Of a DNA stretch of 64,000 nucleotides, positions 36,071-49,277 are shown in pieces; position 1 is the first letter of the stretch, and every line of letters starts with the position of its first letter. The notes beneath the pieces were generated by a model. The model ran no database searches. It was not told the origin of the DNA and saw only the letters and a list, made by a program, of their open reading frames with translations. A program made the translations under genes and the position numbers. The DNA comes from Stenopsyche tienmushanensis (taxonomy: Eukaryota > Arthropoda > Insecta > Trichoptera > Stenopsychidae): assembly GCA_008973525.1 (NCBI GenBank), contig WACJ01000321.1, positions 62,001 to 126,000 of the forward strand. Direction: 5' to 3'.

Positions 36071-37019
36071 ATGGCTGTTCATACAATTTTGGTATCAAGC
36101 TTTGTCCTTCTTTTCAGTTTTTGCAGCCAAACTGAAGGACAGGACTGTCCTTATCCTGAATATAGTAAATTATTATACATTTATAATTCAATCTCTATCC
36201 ATTTCTATGTCTGATATTTACATATTTTTCAACATTTAATCGGAATCACTCACTTCACTTTTTTCAAACGTAACCGCTTATTAAACTATTTATTGTTTTA
36301 CAGGGTGCAAGTGGACTGAAAATTTTACAATGTGTTATCAACCTTATTGTGAAAAAACTTGCCAAAATCCTGAAATCGTAGAAGGATGCTCATTAGATAG
36401 GTGTTATCCGGGATGTAAATGTCGTGAGGGATTTGTAAGAGACGAAAATAATCTTTGTATTCCTCTACATCAGTGTAATCGTACGTATATATTTAAATTT
36501 AAATTGCTATACTTGCTTTTATTTTGTAATCGCATATTAATATAAATTCTATGTTGATTTCAAAATCAGGTGACGGTTGTTGTTTAAATGAATATTATGG
36601 CAACTGTGGAATATGTGAGGCACAATGTAGAAATCTTGAAAATAAGGCTTGTGCTCTAATATGTGATCCACCAGCGTGCCTTTGTAGAAGCGGTTATGCC
36701 AGAAATGATTTTGGCCAATGTATTCCTATGGATAATTGCAAACTAATACGTAAATGACCATTTAAATAATTATTCCGCATGTTGTTTATTAATATTAATA
36801 TATACAATAATGGAAACATATTTTGCAGGGCCCCGTCCTTGTAGAAAAAATGAAGTAAAAGCATGCAAATGGTGCGAAGCCACATGTGGAAACCCAGAAC
36901 CAAGATGTCCGTTAGGAGAATGCAGTTGGGGATGCTTTTGCAGAGATGGTTATTTAAGAAATTGTTTTGGAGAATGCATTCCAAAAGAGCAGTGTGATTA
37001 TGAAATAAATTATGAATAA
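36071..37019 (+). CDS. Secreted three-domain TIL protein (array gene E)
   Basis: Four exons: 36,071-36,164, 36,304-36,480, 36,570-36,749 and 36,829-37,019 (TAA). Total 642 nt (213 residues); phase-1 introns throughout. Exon 1 encodes a signal peptide almost identical to that of genes D, F and G. Three TIL domains follow. The exon equivalent to exon 2 of gene D is missing; only a 139-bp intron separates exon 1 from the next domain. In the domain encoded by 36,570-36,749 the loop between cysteines 5 and 6 is A-L-I, predicted P1 leucine, against lysine in gene D. The last domain has the loop P-L-G-E. Confidence 0.9.
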
Positions 37020-37496
37020 CATTAATTTAATAAGACTTGTCTTTATAAGCTTTTAACGGAAAAGTGTGTAAAACATTTAATTAAAAATAATGATTGTACA
37101 ATGTTGTATGATGATCTATTGCATGCATTAAAGCAAATTGAATCGACGTTTTTTTGGGTTCATATTTAATGTCAGTATTCCACAGTGTTATTAATTTTTC
37201 TCAATGATAAGAAATAAAAATAAAGTATGTCTTTTAACCTCCACATTTCTTGGGAAAGTATATGAATTATAAATAGCTGTGAAAACGTGGTGCACTTTTC
37301 TATTTAGACAGTCTGTAAGCAGGTGTAATTGACTCCTGTTATTTGCATTTAAAATATTTTCATTTTCATCAGTTACGTTTTAGTAAAAAACATTAATTTA
37401 TTAGTTTTTGTTAAACTATTGATCTATAAAAAAAAACGAACCCAAGAATTGACACATAATTAAAAATAATATATATTAAAAAACAAATTGTATCTT

Positions 37497-38300
37497 TCAA
37501 ATGTTATTGACACTCACGGAGGTACAACCTCCAGAATTCACTCTCGAAACCGTCATTAGCTTGGTATTTTCGTAATTGATAGACAAACCGAAGTTAGCAG
37601 CAGCCCCGTCGACAGACGAAAGCGCCGCTAAAGCTTCCGATCTCGATTTCGCCACGACGTCGATGTCGTTCGCAAAGGCAATATACATTATATCTTCGTT
37701 CCATGGATGTGCGTTTCCCAATCTGCCAGCCTCCCTCATAATTGCTTCCAACGCAATATTAAAGAGAATCGGGGAGAGGGCGTCCCCCTGTCTAACTTCG
37801 GTCGTCACCTCGAAAGGTTCCGACAGGGCGTCGTTGGAACGTACAACACTGACCGATCCGGTCACGCACATCTTCGACAGCCTCACCAGCTTACTCGGGA
37901 TTCTCATCTCCAACATGGTCCTCCAAAGTTTTTCCCGATTGATGCTGTCATATGCCTTGCAAAAATCTACGAAAATGTGGTGGAGATCGACACTGTATTC
38001 CCACATTTTTGTGCGAACATTTTGACCGTAAATAATTGGTCCACAGTGGACCTGCCGGGTCTGAAGCCACACTGGTACTCTCCAAGAAGTTCCTCCACGA
38101 TGGAAGACAGCCGCCCGATGAGAGCTCTTGTAAATAATTTATAAGCCATATTTAGAAGGGATATTCCCCTGTAGTTGGAGCACAGCAGCACATTCCCCTT
38201 CGTATGGATGGGGCATATTACCGCATTCCTCCACTCAGAAGGCGTGACCTCGCTTTGCCATATTGACATCACGAGATAGTAGGGATTTCGAGACAATCAA
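37497..38300 (-). mobile_element. RTE-like non-LTR retrotransposon fragment
   Basis: Two overlapping minus-strand frames (37,967-38,296 and 37,497-38,072) together cover the middle of a reverse transcriptase. Visible are W-R-N-A-V-I-C-P-I, N-Y-R-G-I-S-L-L, F-R-P-G-R-S-T-V-D-Q, D-F-C-K-A-Y-D-S-I, R-Q-G-D-A-L-S-P-I-L-F-N, and a catalytic motif changed to F-A-N-D-I-D from the usual Y-A-D-D. A frameshift lies near 38,000. It has no endonuclease part. Dead fragment; the clade name is tentative. Confidence 0.75.
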
Positions 38301-38454
38301 AAAGAAAAATGGGTGAATTAGAATACAGCAGGGAGGAGGTGGAATAATAAAATTATCATTGTATAATTATGCTTTTAATTATAATCATGTTATAAATTTA
38401 TGACGAGCTATTAAATTTATTTCTTAATAAAATTCTCTTTTTTTATGTAGATGT

Positions 38455-38600
38455 ATATGTATATACAATGTACTCGTTTAACGCGGTTTTCTGGAAACTA
38501 TCCCCCTACTTTATATGAACTTGAAGTCTCGATTTATGCAGTTTCGATTTACACATTTTCTATCTGAACGTATCTACCACATAAATCGAGGGATGAGAAA
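38455..38600. mobile_element. Pogo/Tigger-like MITE fragment
   Basis: Contains TACTCGTTTAACGCGG near the left side and ACATAAATCGAGGGATGA at the right side, the same end type as the perfect MITE at 54,570-54,781. An almost identical copy occurs at about 43,318-43,460, as part of the duplicated flank of gene F. Confidence 0.55.
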
Positions 38601-38659
38601 ATCATCATAAGACAATGAAAAAACATGGTGTAATTCATTAAAAATATGCACCCCATATG

Positions 38660-39210
38660 TAAACATCAGCTGACATAGAAAATATTAATACACTTCCCAT
38701 ATGCAATGTAATATCCCCATTACTTTTTAATATTGCATTGGGGGCGCGTATGAGGAAGCCTGGCAGATCGGGACACGCAGATCCATGGAAGGATGATACA
38801 ATACATCTAAACTTTGATGACGACGTCGAAGTCGTGGCTAAATTGAGATCAGAGGCTTTGAGGCGCTTACTGCTAATTTCGGCATGAAAATTAATTATGA
38901 AAAAACTGAACATATGGTGGTATCGAAGGTGAATGCTGGAGGTTACACCTCCGTAAGTGTCAACAATTAAAAAATTGAAAGGGTCCAAAAGTTCAAAAAC
39001 CTTCGATCCATCCTCATGGAGAAAAACTCAATGAATAACGAAATAACTTCCAAGATTCGATACGGTAATCGGTGCTATTATGGTCTGAAAAACATATTGG
39101 GAAATAAATCACTATTGGCGAGAACAAATATTAAAATTTATACAACACTAATAAGGTCAGTAGTGGTTTACGAGGGTGAAACATGGACCATGACCATGTA
39201 ACATTTTTTA
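38660..39210 (+). mobile_element. RTE-like LINE fragments (duplicated flank)
   Basis: Pieces of the same RTE-like reverse transcriptase: a segment with F-N-I-A-L-G-A-R-M-R-K and D-D-D-V-E-V-V-A near 38,730-38,840, and the later N-I-L-G-N-K-S and T-L-I-R-S-V-V-V-Y-E-G-E-T-W-T segment near 39,090-39,190. Frameshifts and gaps separate them. Related fragments occur at 30,550, 43,545, 55,230 and 61,720. Confidence 0.65.
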
Positions 39211-41140
39211 AAAATTCGGACTTCTCCAGGACGAGACCTCCCTTCGCTTCGTTTGAACCTGCCAACTCCAATGGGTAGACCACGTGGCATGGATGTAGAC
39301 AAATAGTAATGTAAAAATCAATGTAGGCTATTTGAGTATTTGCTTTATTAGGCATCACAATTAAGTTTTGTTCACTAAATAAAAATGGATTTAAAAATGC
39401 AGGCATACATTTCAGTTTTCTTCTTTAGCCAAATCATAAAAATGACTTTCAAATAACACTTGCAAAAACATGGTTATTTTAAACCTTCTGTCAATGAAAG
39501 GCTTAATGTCCTCCCGTCAATGAAACAGGTAAACAAACTATCGCACGAAATATACTAATCTGGTATTTACAGACATATGGTTCGAAAACATTTTCTGCAG
39601 AACAGGCAAAAGAAAAATATAGGATTTTCCAAACGTATGATGCAAAGAGGATTTTTTACGACACAGGTAAAAGTGCAGATCAGCGTAAGAAATATCATAA
39701 ATTATTTTATGGAGCGAAAGGATTAAAATTCCTTTTCGAAATATGAAGAAAAACGTAATATCTTGTAGAAATACTATGAAAAAAATATCTAGATCTGGCT
39801 AAACCAATTTTATCGGCTCTAGGTACGTAAAAAGAAATATAATTTTTCTCGAAACACAAGGTTCCCAGACTTTTTTTAATTTTAAAAATATCTACTATTA
39901 AAAAAACTCAGTGCAAAACCATAATGGTCTGGCAAGACTATCTTATTGATAAAAGGATTAAGATATTTGATCCAATCGCCATCATCTACAGCAGCGGTTC
40001 TTAAACTGGGGTCCGTGACATGTAGAAATCGTGGTTAAAAATACGAACTCCCTCAACAAAAAAAGATAAAACTCATATATGCAAGTATACCCTTAGATGC
40101 CCGAAAATGAGGCATTTTTCTTACTTTTTTTAAAGGTGATAAAATAATATTTTGACATTATTTTACAAAAAGTGCTAATTTTAGTTTTAAACAATAGAAA
40201 ATGACGGCGTTATAAGGTATTCCATTAGGCATTTTTCGTGATATCAAGAATTTATCGGGTTTTTCTATTGATCTGAAAACGAATTTTTGATTTTTTAATA
40301 TGTGCAGGAGAAAAATATAAAAGCATAGCGTACATATAAAAGCATAAAATTAAAAATTAAGCAGGCTTTTTAGTTAAACTTTCAAATATTCTTGACTAAT
40401 TTTACCCCAAAAAAGTAATTTATTTACGCAAAAACCTTAAAACTTTAGATATATCCGCAATATTATAGTGAGAAATCTCCCAATCGATCAAAAACTTTTT
40501 AAACCCCAATTTAGGTCATTTTTGAAAATACAGTTTCGAGATAATCTCATTCAACCCATTGACGCACAGTTACCGTCAAATACCGTCATGTGTCAACAGA
40601 TAATACCTGATTATTGCGCCAGATAAATCCATGCATACCGTCTTCGCTGACACTTCAAATCATATCTAACATCGACGAAAATCATCAAAATGAAAACAAA
40701 CTTAAGTGCCTCGAAGACTCTCAAACTCTAAATAAGATAAATTAATATTGATAAATAATTAAATTTTTGCGACCTACCGACGTGAAGTACATAAATATTA
40801 TAAACATCAACTACTAAAGTAGCAAGTTTTATGTGCTTAAGTTAAAAATCGCATTCCACTTCCACTATGTTATATTCAATTCGCATATGCCAAAAAATGA
40901 AAGATTGAAAGAAGAAGAAAAAAGAAGATTCCAAAAAAAATAAGCTAGTTGGAGCAAAAAAATGAACATTTTTTATTGATTTTTTACCAATTTGGACTTT
41001 TTATTTTCTAAATATACCTGTATCTTGAGTCTTATTAAAGCATTTCAAACAGAATGGCAGAAACTCGTTCATATGCAGTGCGGTTTTTTCAAAATGAAAT
41101 GATTCAAAAATATTCAAAATTAAGTCGCTACATGTTACAA
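39211..41140. other. Spacer between TIL genes E and F
   Basis: AT-rich, no gene recognised. The part 39,418-39,660 repeats 25,530-25,740. Near 40,005 a CAGCGGTTCTTAAACTGGGG motif resembles a hAT terminus, but no matching right end was found. The part 41,100-41,380 belongs to the promoter block shared with genes D and G. Confidence 0.5.
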
Positions 41141-41386
41141 TATATAATATTAAATAAATGCTCCTAAGTCCATATACAGTAAATTTAATATATTAAATTA
41201 GCAGGCTTATATTTGAGAATCGTCGAATTAAATAAATAACTGAAAACAGTACTGTTTGGTTTTAATTCCAGAATTAACTTTACCAACAAAGAAACATTAT
41301 TGTTTACATGGTAAGAAAACGTCTGGAATATCAATAGTTCAACTTGCATTGATTTGTACAAGTGCAATTCATAATTGGAAGAGCAA

Positions 41387-41421
41387 TATAAATTCAGTGA
41401 CCATTCGAAGAATTATTCAGT
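41387..41421 (+). promoter_or_regulatory. Core promoter of TIL gene F (TATA plus initiator)
   Basis: TATAAA at 41,387-41,392 and TCAGT at 41,417-41,421, identical in spacing to gene E. The ATG is at 41,452. Confidence 0.75.
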
Positions 41422-41451
41422 TTGAGGTATATGTCTGTACTTTAAAACAAC

Positions 41452-42400
41452 ATGGCTGTTCACACAATTTTGGTATCAAGCTTTGTCCTTCTTTTCAGTT
41501 TTTGCAGCCAAACTGAAGGACAGGACTGTCCTTATCCTGAATATAGTAAATTATTATACATTTATAATTCAATCTCTATCCATTTCTATGTCTGATATTT
41601 ACAAATTTTTTAACATTTAATCGGAATCACTCACTTCACTTTTTTCAAACGTAACCGCTTATTAAACTATTTATTGTTTTACAGGGTGCAAGTGGAATGA
41701 AGTTTTTACAATGTGTTATCAACCTTTATGTGAAAAAACTTGCCAATATCCTGAAATCTTAGAAGGATGCTCATTAGAAACGTGTTATCCGGGATGTAAA
41801 TGTCGTGAGGGATTTGTAAGAGACGAAAATAATCTTTGTATTCCTCCACATCAGTGTAATCGTATGCATATATTTTAGTTCAAATTGCTATACATGCTTT
41901 TAGTTTGTAATCGCATATTAATATAAATTCTATGTTGATTTCAAAATCAGGTGACGGTTGTTGTTTAAATGAATATTATAGCGACTGTGGAACATGTGAG
42001 GCACAATGTATAAATCTTGGAAATGTAGGTTGTCCTTTTAAATGTTATCCACCAGCATGCCTTTGTAAAGTCGGTTATGCCAGAAATGATTTTGGCCAAT
42101 GTATTCCTATGGATAACTGCAAACTAATACGTAAATGATCATTTAAATCATTATTCCGCATGTTGTTTATTAATATTAATATATACAATAATGGAAACAT
42201 ATTTTGCAGGGCCCCGTCCTTGTAGAGAAAATGAAGTAATAGCATGCAAATGGTGCGAAGCTACATGTGGAAACCCAGAACCAAGATGTCCGATAGGAGA
42301 ATGCAGTTGGGGATGCTTTTGCAGAGATGGTTATTTAAGAAATTGTTTTGGAGAATGCATTCCAAAAGAGCAGTGTGATTTTGAAATAAATTATGAATAA
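41452..42400 (+). CDS. Secreted three-domain TIL protein (array gene F)
   Basis: Four exons: 41,452-41,545, 41,685-41,861, 41,951-42,130 and 42,210-42,400 (TAA). Total 642 nt (213 residues), phase-1 introns. Very close to gene E in sequence and intron length; exon 2 uses a GTATGC donor where the other array genes have GTACGT. The domain in 41,951-42,130 has loop P-F-K between cysteines 5 and 6, predicted P1 phenylalanine (chymotrypsin-like target if inhibitory). Residues after cysteine 7 of that domain are almost unchanged between genes, except R-S to K-V in this copy. The first domain has loop S-L-E-T instead of S-L-D-R. Confidence 0.9.
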
Positions 42401-42954
42401 CATTAATTTAATAAGACTTGTCTTTATTAGCTTTTAACGGAAAACTGTGTAAAACTTTTAATTAAAAATAATGATTGCGCAATGTTGTATGATGATCTAT
42501 TGCATGCATTAAAGCAAATTGAATCAAGATCTTTTGAGTTCATATTTAATGTCAGTATTCCGCAGTGTTATCAATTTTTCTCAATGATGAAAAATAAAAA
42601 AATGTCTTTTAACCTCGGCATTACTTAGATAAAGCTGTGAAAACGTGGTACACTTTTCTATTTAAACAGTTTGTAAGCAGGTGTAATTGATTCCTGTTAT
42701 TTGCATTTAAAACATTTTCATTTACATCTTATACGTTTTAGTAAAATACATTAATTTATTACATTTTGTTAAACTATTGATCTATAAAAAAAAACGAAAC
42801 TAAGAATTGACACATAATTAAAAATAATTTGTGTTAAATAACAAGTTGTTTCTTCCAAGTAATAAAAAAAATCACTAAGCAAAATTTAACATCATATTAA
42901 CATATTATATTACATACGGGGAGGAAAATTCATGGGAATGTGCTCAGTTTTAAA

Positions 42955-43462
42955 ATACATTCATCCCTCGATTTACGAGGTATCCATTTTACGAACAAAA
43001 TTAGATTTTTTTAAAAAATCATAAAGAAGAATTGATTTATATGGTGTCAATCAATGAAAAAGAAAATGTTGAAAGTAGCGATGGTAGTGATAATGACATT
43101 ACTGATAAACCAAATCAATTTCTTCTTCTAAACGGTTTGAGTCCGATGATAGTAGTGATTTCAAGCCAACCAAAAATAAAAAAATTGGGTGAATTAGAAT
43201 ACAGCAGTGAGGAGGTGGAATAATAAAACTATGCTTTTAATTATAAACACGTTATAAATTAATGTCGAGCTATTAAATCTATTTCTTAATAAATATTTTC
43301 TTTTTTTATGTAGATGTATATGTATATACAATGTACTCGTTTAACGCGGTTTTCTGGAAACTATCCCCCTACTTTATATGAACTTGAAGTCTCGATTTAT
43401 GCAGTTTCGATTTACACATTTTCTATCTGAACGTATCTACCACGTAAATCGAGGGATGAGAA
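42955..43462 (+). mobile_element. Pogo/Tigger-like element remnant
   Basis: Begins near an ATCCCTCGATTTACGAGG end and ends near GTAAATCGAGGGATGAG at about 43,442-43,458. In between, 43,032-43,223 encodes an acidic, serine-rich stretch ending G-E-L-E-Y-S-S-E-E-V-E that could be the C-terminal tail of a pogo-type transposase (tentative). A piece with the same ending also precedes the fragment at 38,455. Confidence 0.5.
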
Positions 43463-43544
43463 AATCATCATAAGACAATGAAAAATCATGGTGTAATTCA
43501 TTAAAAATATGCACCCCATATGTAAACATCATCTGACAGAAAAT

Positions 43545-43702
43545 ATTAATACACTTCCCATATGCAATGTAATATCCCCATTACTTTTTAATATTGCATT
43601 GGGGGCGCGTATGAGGAAGGCTGGCAGATCGGGACACGCAGATCCATGGAAGGATGATACAATACATCTAAACTTTGATGACGACGTCGAAGTCGTGGCT
43701 AC
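43545..43702 (+). mobile_element. RTE-like LINE fragment, cut by a later insertion
   Basis: Nearly identical to about 38,690-38,840. Identity ends abruptly at about 43,702 (after GTCGTGGCTA), where the hAT-related sequence begins, so the latter appears to be an insertion into this duplicated flank. Confidence 0.6.
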
Positions 43703-44746
43703 AAACAATTATTCGTCATTATCAGCTATTCGGATATCGAATAGTACCATTTGACCCTATTCGGATATCCGAATAGTTTTTGACGTATGAAAATAACAAG
43801 TCATTTTCATTATAAGTCATTTATTGAAAATTTAAAAATTCTTATTTTAAAAATAACAGAGCATTTAATGTTTCATATTTTAAATTTGTTCTTAATTTAG
43901 TTTTTATTTGTCCTGCCGTTGAAAATACTCGTCGAGTAACTGTTGACGTAAGTTTTATTGTAAGAAGTATATTAAACAACACGTACAACTTTGTGGTCCT
44001 TCTTTTATATTGATCTAAATATTTGAAATCATTTTTCAGGTTATTTGTACTGTCATAATTTTTCGTTTTTGCGAGAGATAAAATTGCATTTTGCATTTCA
44101 TGATGCAATTCGGAAGTTGAAAGAGAAAGAGGTGTAATTTCCACATCAGTCTTGCGAGCTATTTAAAAATTCTTCATTAGAAAATAAATTTGGATGAATT
44201 CTCTCAATAATACTTTGTGCCAAAGAAATAGCTTCATATTTGGTTGAGTATCGAAAATGTCTATTAGAACTGGGAACATTTCCACCTTGTAAATATATCA
44301 AGATTGTGATTATTTTTTTATGTCGGCATTCGTTCATTTTCTTTTTTACTGCATGTAATAATTCTTTACTTAACGAACTTCCAAATTTTACAATCTTTTT
44401 TTTTTTTTTTTTTATTTTTTATTTTTTGGAGGTTGTGACCTTAGGGCCAATGCCTCCCTGAATTTACAGGGTTGGTCATTAATGACCATAATTGTTATTT
44501 TATACATGGTACAGATAAAAGTTATATAATATAGCATCTTAAAGGTTATACAAAAAAATATACAAAGAAAATATTAAATACAAAGAAAATATTAAATAAA
44601 TAAAATATGCATCTAAAGAATATATAAACATAAAATAGACTAATAAAATAAGAACATATGTGTAAAGATAATAAAAGATTATAAAAGATTACAAGAAAAA
44701 TTATAAAAGATTACAAGAATAAAATTATTTAAAATTATAGTTTAGA

Positions 44747-47516
44747 CTAACCGATACCCTTTTTTGGGTATCGGAATCTGCGTATGTTCCTAGTGACCTT
44801 AAGACCAATTATCGCCTTCGGGCGGCGATTCAAGCTGCTCGAGTAGGAAGATAGGGAATTTATGATGGGATTTGGTACCTTTTTTAGGGAATCAAAGAAA
44901 TTGGTAGAAAGGTACTCAATGTGATCTTTGATGGGAGGGATGTTTGCTTCGTATTGAAGTTGGGAGTTCCGGAGATACCAGGGAGCTCCAAACGCTCGTC
45001 TTATAGCAATGCTTTGTAATGTTTTCAATTTGCGATTGTCGCTCTGCCGGTATCCCCAGACTGGAGAGGCGTAGGTCATGATGGGACGTATGAGGGATTT
45101 GTATAAGAGCAATTTGTTCCTGATGGACAACTTGCTCTTAATACATAGGATGGGCTTTAAGGCGGCTAAGGCTCCGCGAGCTTTTTTGGTGACACTGTCA
45201 ATGTGCGGAGCCCAGGTGAGTCTTGAGTCGAAAATTGCTCCGAGGTATTTGGTCTGTTTGACCCATGGGATGGTTCCTGATGGGAGGGTGAGAGGAATTT
45301 GATGGGATTTTTTCTTCTTCGACAACCCCATGGCGAACAGCACCGCCGCGCTCTTTTTGGCATTTACCTGTTATTCTCCACCTAGAGTTCCAGACGCTTA
45401 GCAAGTCTAATTGAGATTGCAAGCGCCTGCAAATCAAGTTCATATCGGTCGACTGCGACATTATGGCGGTGTCGTCCGCGTAGAGAGCGATCGAATCAGA
45501 AGGATGATCGGATTTGGGAATATCGCTGGTGTATATGGAAAATAATATAGGGGCGAGAATGGATCCTTGGGGGACACCCGCGGATATGGGACGGATATTT
45601 GAAAGGATGGAGACATTTTTGGCGCGAAAAGAACGTTCGGAGAGGTAACTATCAATTATGCGGATTGTGGAGTCGCGGAATCCGGCGGAGAGGAGTTTGT
45701 ACAGCAGTCCTTCGTGCCAGACCTTATCGAAGGCTTTGGCAACGTCTAGGAAGACGATACCCGTACCCATTTTCGTCTCCATGCCCTCGTGTATGAATTC
45801 GGTGACACGGAGGAGCTGGTGTACGGAGGAGTGAGCCCTGCGGAAGCCGAATTGTTCGCAGGGGAGGACATTGAGGGATTTTGCTTCAGATTCAATGCGT
45901 GACAGAATTGTAGCTTCGAGGATTTTGCCTGGAATGGACAACAGACTAATGGGTCGGTAGGAGGTTGGATCATAATCACACGAATGTGGCTTGCGTATAA
46001 AAATTGTATTGGCAGTCTTCCAGCCGGTCGGGAAGTGATTAAATCGTAGGCAAGAGTTGATTATCCTAAGCAGTGCGGAGAAGCCGGTATTGGGGAGAAG
46101 TTTAACTGCTAAAGGGGGAATATTATCTGGGCCAGGGGATTTTTTATTATTTAGTGTTTTTATAAATCGCGCAAGCTCCCCGGGGGAGGAATAAGGAATT
46201 TGTGTAGATAGAGGGGAGAATCGGAAGGAGCGAACCGTCTCGTAGACGACACGATCAGTATCCGGGTCTGTCGGCGAATCTAGTGGTGAGCACTGCGCTT
46301 GCAGACTATCCGCGAAGACGTTCGCAATGTCTTGCTCAGAGTAAACAAAGTTACCTTGCGGATCTTTGAGAGGAGCAATTTTGCTATGTGGTCTTTTGAG
46401 GGACTTAGCGAGTTTCCAGATGGAGTTGTCTTGGGTGGACAATCGGTAGATTTTTTTATCCCATCTGGCATTCCTGAAGTTGAGAACAGCCGTTTTGACT
46501 TTAAATTCTAAGTTATTGAGCAGAACTTTAGACTGAGGGTCACGATATATTTGCCAAATTTTTCTAGCTCTGTTTTTTTCCCTGATAAGGGATTTTATGT
46601 TATGTGGGAGATCTAGACGGTCCCTATAGTTTGGGGTGGAATCGTGTGAAGCACTTTGAATGGCGGAATTAATTTGATAAGTGAATTTATTAACTGCAGT
46701 CTCAATATCTGATATTGAGTGCAATGCTTCAGGAAGTTTGATGGTTGTAGATATAGCCTTTTTATATGTTTCCCAATTGATGGATTTTTTAGGTTCCATA
46801 AAGAAGATATTTGCGTCTAAAGAGATATCAATAATGATAGGGTCGTGGTCTGAGGAGAGATCGCTGACAACTTGAATATTGTAGTTCCATTTATTTTTTA
46901 AATTTTTAACTATAGCTATATCTAAGATATCATGGACTCCACGGTGTCCGAAATGAGTGGGGGCGCCAGGATCCCATATTTCTATTGCGGGATTACTTTG
47001 CACGTAGTCGTATAAGATTTTGCCGTTAGAGTTTTCGCGTATGCAATTCCAGCTGTGATGTTTGGCGTTCATATCTCCCGCAATGATCGTGGGGATTTGG
47101 GAGTCATTGAAGAGAATGTCTAGATCACCTGTGGGCAATTTGAGCCTATTTGGGGGATGATAGACCGATATTATTCTGAGAAGCGCAGTATTTCCCAGCA
47201 CCAGATCCGCCGCAGATGCTTCGACGTTGATAAGCTGTGGAATGTTAATTTTGTAGTGTTTTATGTTATTTTTAATGTAGATGAGAGTGCCTCCATGACT
47301 GCCGTAGTGTCGGTTGGAGTGAATGTGTGAGAAGTTAATAATTTTTGGGGGCTCATATTTTAAATGTGTTTCACCAACGCAAACGACATCTGCGTCGTAT
47401 CGTTTTATAAAATCAATGAGCTCGCCAATTTTACCCTTTACACCGTTAGCATTCCACGCGACGATTCTTATATTGGATATGTTGCGGAGAGCAGACCGAG
47501 GGGTGACGTTAGCCAT
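44747..47516 (-). CDS. LINE ORF2: endonuclease and reverse transcriptase (one frameshift)
   Basis: Starts at 47,516 with an ATG, three bases below the ORF1 stop. The first 230 or so residues are an exonuclease-endonuclease-phosphatase domain: W-N-A-N-G-V near residue 20, V-C-V-G-E-T-H-L, G-D-M-N-A-K-H-H-S-W-N and S-D-H-D-P-I. A reverse transcriptase follows with F-L-D-V-A-K-A-F-D-K-V-W, G-V-P-Q-G-S-I-L-A-P and the catalytic Y-A-D-D-T. The frame is broken near 45,370 by a one-base difference; the remaining thumb and C-terminal part continues in another frame to 44,747. With the break the protein would lack about 200 residues. Jockey-clade assignment is from the domain order and the matching gag-type ORF1. 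Confidence 0.85.
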
Positions 47517-47518
47517 TA

Positions 47519-49277
47519 CTAGTTTGTGGCGTTGAGTTGGGCGATTATAGAAGGAAGCAGATGAGCTATAATCGCTGTGATTTGACTTACCTGATTCCCC
47601 TGTGAAGCAGAGGGAGCTGGCGCTGTCATTACGGGAGGAGCTGGACCCCAGGAAGGGGCTTGGGTTGGATTTGAGGGAGGTGAAGCTTTCCTGTTTAATG
47701 AAGGGAAGTTTCGGTGGTCACGGGGGCTGGGAGCGCGAGCCGATGAACGTTCCGTTTTAGCCGCTAGTGCTGCAGCTCTTTGTTCAGCCAGTTTTCTCGG
47801 AAATGAGGGGCAGCCGTGATAGTTGGCTGGGTGTGGTCCTCTGCAGTTTGCACAGGTAGCCGGTGTGTCCGGGGGCTTAGAACATTCGCTGGTCAGATGA
47901 TCTTGTCCGCATTTGACGCAGTGTGCCTGTATGTTACAGTTTCTACTGGCGTGGTGGAAACCTTGGCATCGGAAACATTGACCCCCCCTTGGCTTTCGCT
48001 TTAGGGGTTCAACTTCGATATTAACGTCTAACAAGCTGTCGAGTTGATAAAACCGCTTGTTTGAATCGGTGCGGGCTAGAGTGATTAGAAATAGTGGTAT
48101 TTTTTTCTTTCCCGTTCCGCTCATCTGTGCGACTCTGGTGGGAGAGAAACCGTTAGCTTCAATGGCGGCGGTCAACTCGTCAATTGAAGTGTCTTGACGG
48201 AGACCACGGATCACGGCCTTTAAGGCCTTGTCCTCGGGGAGATCGAATGATATGAATCCGATATTGGAGGCCTTAAGCAGTTTTGAGGCAGTACGGTGAC
48301 AGTCACTTGACTCCACCTTAATTACAATATTATTCCCTTTATTAACGGTTGAAGTTATGCGGACCTTAGCATCACGCAATAGTTTGATAAGATTTTGATA
48401 ACCTGACATATAGGGAATAATTAATGGAGGCGGCAGTTTTCCAGCAGCTCCCGGGAACTGAGGAAAAGAAGAAGTTAATGGAGTGATTCCATTTCCTGTC
48501 GGAAGATCGGCAGACGGTGTTGTTTTTTTTTTCCTGCTCGAAACCAGAGTGAATTTATCGGCAGCTTGTTCAGAATTTTTATGTGTGCTTAGTGTCTTTT
48601 GTTTTTTGGCGGGGATAGGGATGGGAGCGGGAGCAGCTTTGATCACCGCGCGAAGGGCTTGGTTTTCATGTAATAGTTTGATTATATTTGAATCATTCCC
48701 AACCGGGGGGGGGATGAGAATCGGGGCTGCAGCTTGGGCTTCCTTTCCTCTGGCTCTGGGTGGGGGAAAGCTCCTTCTGCAGTTGCTTCAGTTGGAACTC
48801 AAAGGTCGCACGGAGATTTTCCATCTCCGTGCGTAGAGCTTCGTAAATGATGAAGCGTTGTTGTTGCATAATGTTTTTTATGTGTTTTTGAGAGTCTACG
48901 TGGATTAGTTTACCCTCGTCCGACTCGAAAAATTTTTGCTCCTGACTGATGAGTTGTTTTTCCAAGTCTAGATTATCTCGGTTGAGTTTGTTTTTGTTAG
49001 TGGAGCTGTTGCTCGAGTCCGAGAGGTTACTTGAGAGCGAGTCCATGCTGTCTGTCCTCATTAAGTTAATGTTGTTTGTTTTGATTTTTGATGATGATGA
49101 TTGTGCAGTATTTGCTCGATGAGGGCCCATAGAACTCAGCCCGAGGGGGGGCGGGGGGGCTTCTAATGAGGCGATAAGAGTTGCATCGGCTAAATTCATT
49201 GCATTTTTTAATTGCAGTCTTGTGATTGGTCGTCGCCCGGACAAAGGTGATTCATTGATATTACGCGGAGACTGCAT
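47519..49277 (-). CDS. LINE ORF1: gag-like protein with zinc knuckles (one frameshift)
   Basis: Two frames cover ORF1: 49,277 to 48,693 (N-terminal, serine-rich and coiled-coil-like) and about 48,710 to 47,519. They are separated by a one-base slip in the run of nine G at 48,705-48,713 (C on the coding strand). The second part carries three cysteine/histidine knuckles in the order C-x2-C-x4-H-x4-C near C-F-R-C-Q-G-F-H, C-V-K-C-G-Q-D-H and C-A-N-C-R-G-P-H, preceded by a K-P-R-G-G-Q motif. This is the usual nucleic-acid-binding Gag-like ORF1 of Jockey elements. The homopolymer position makes a sequencing or assembly error possible. Confidence 0.8.

Noticed and set aside
37576..38144. Plus-strand frames of about 145-149 codons
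   Set aside because: Antisense of the RTE-like reverse transcriptase fragment, whose minus-strand motifs are clear.
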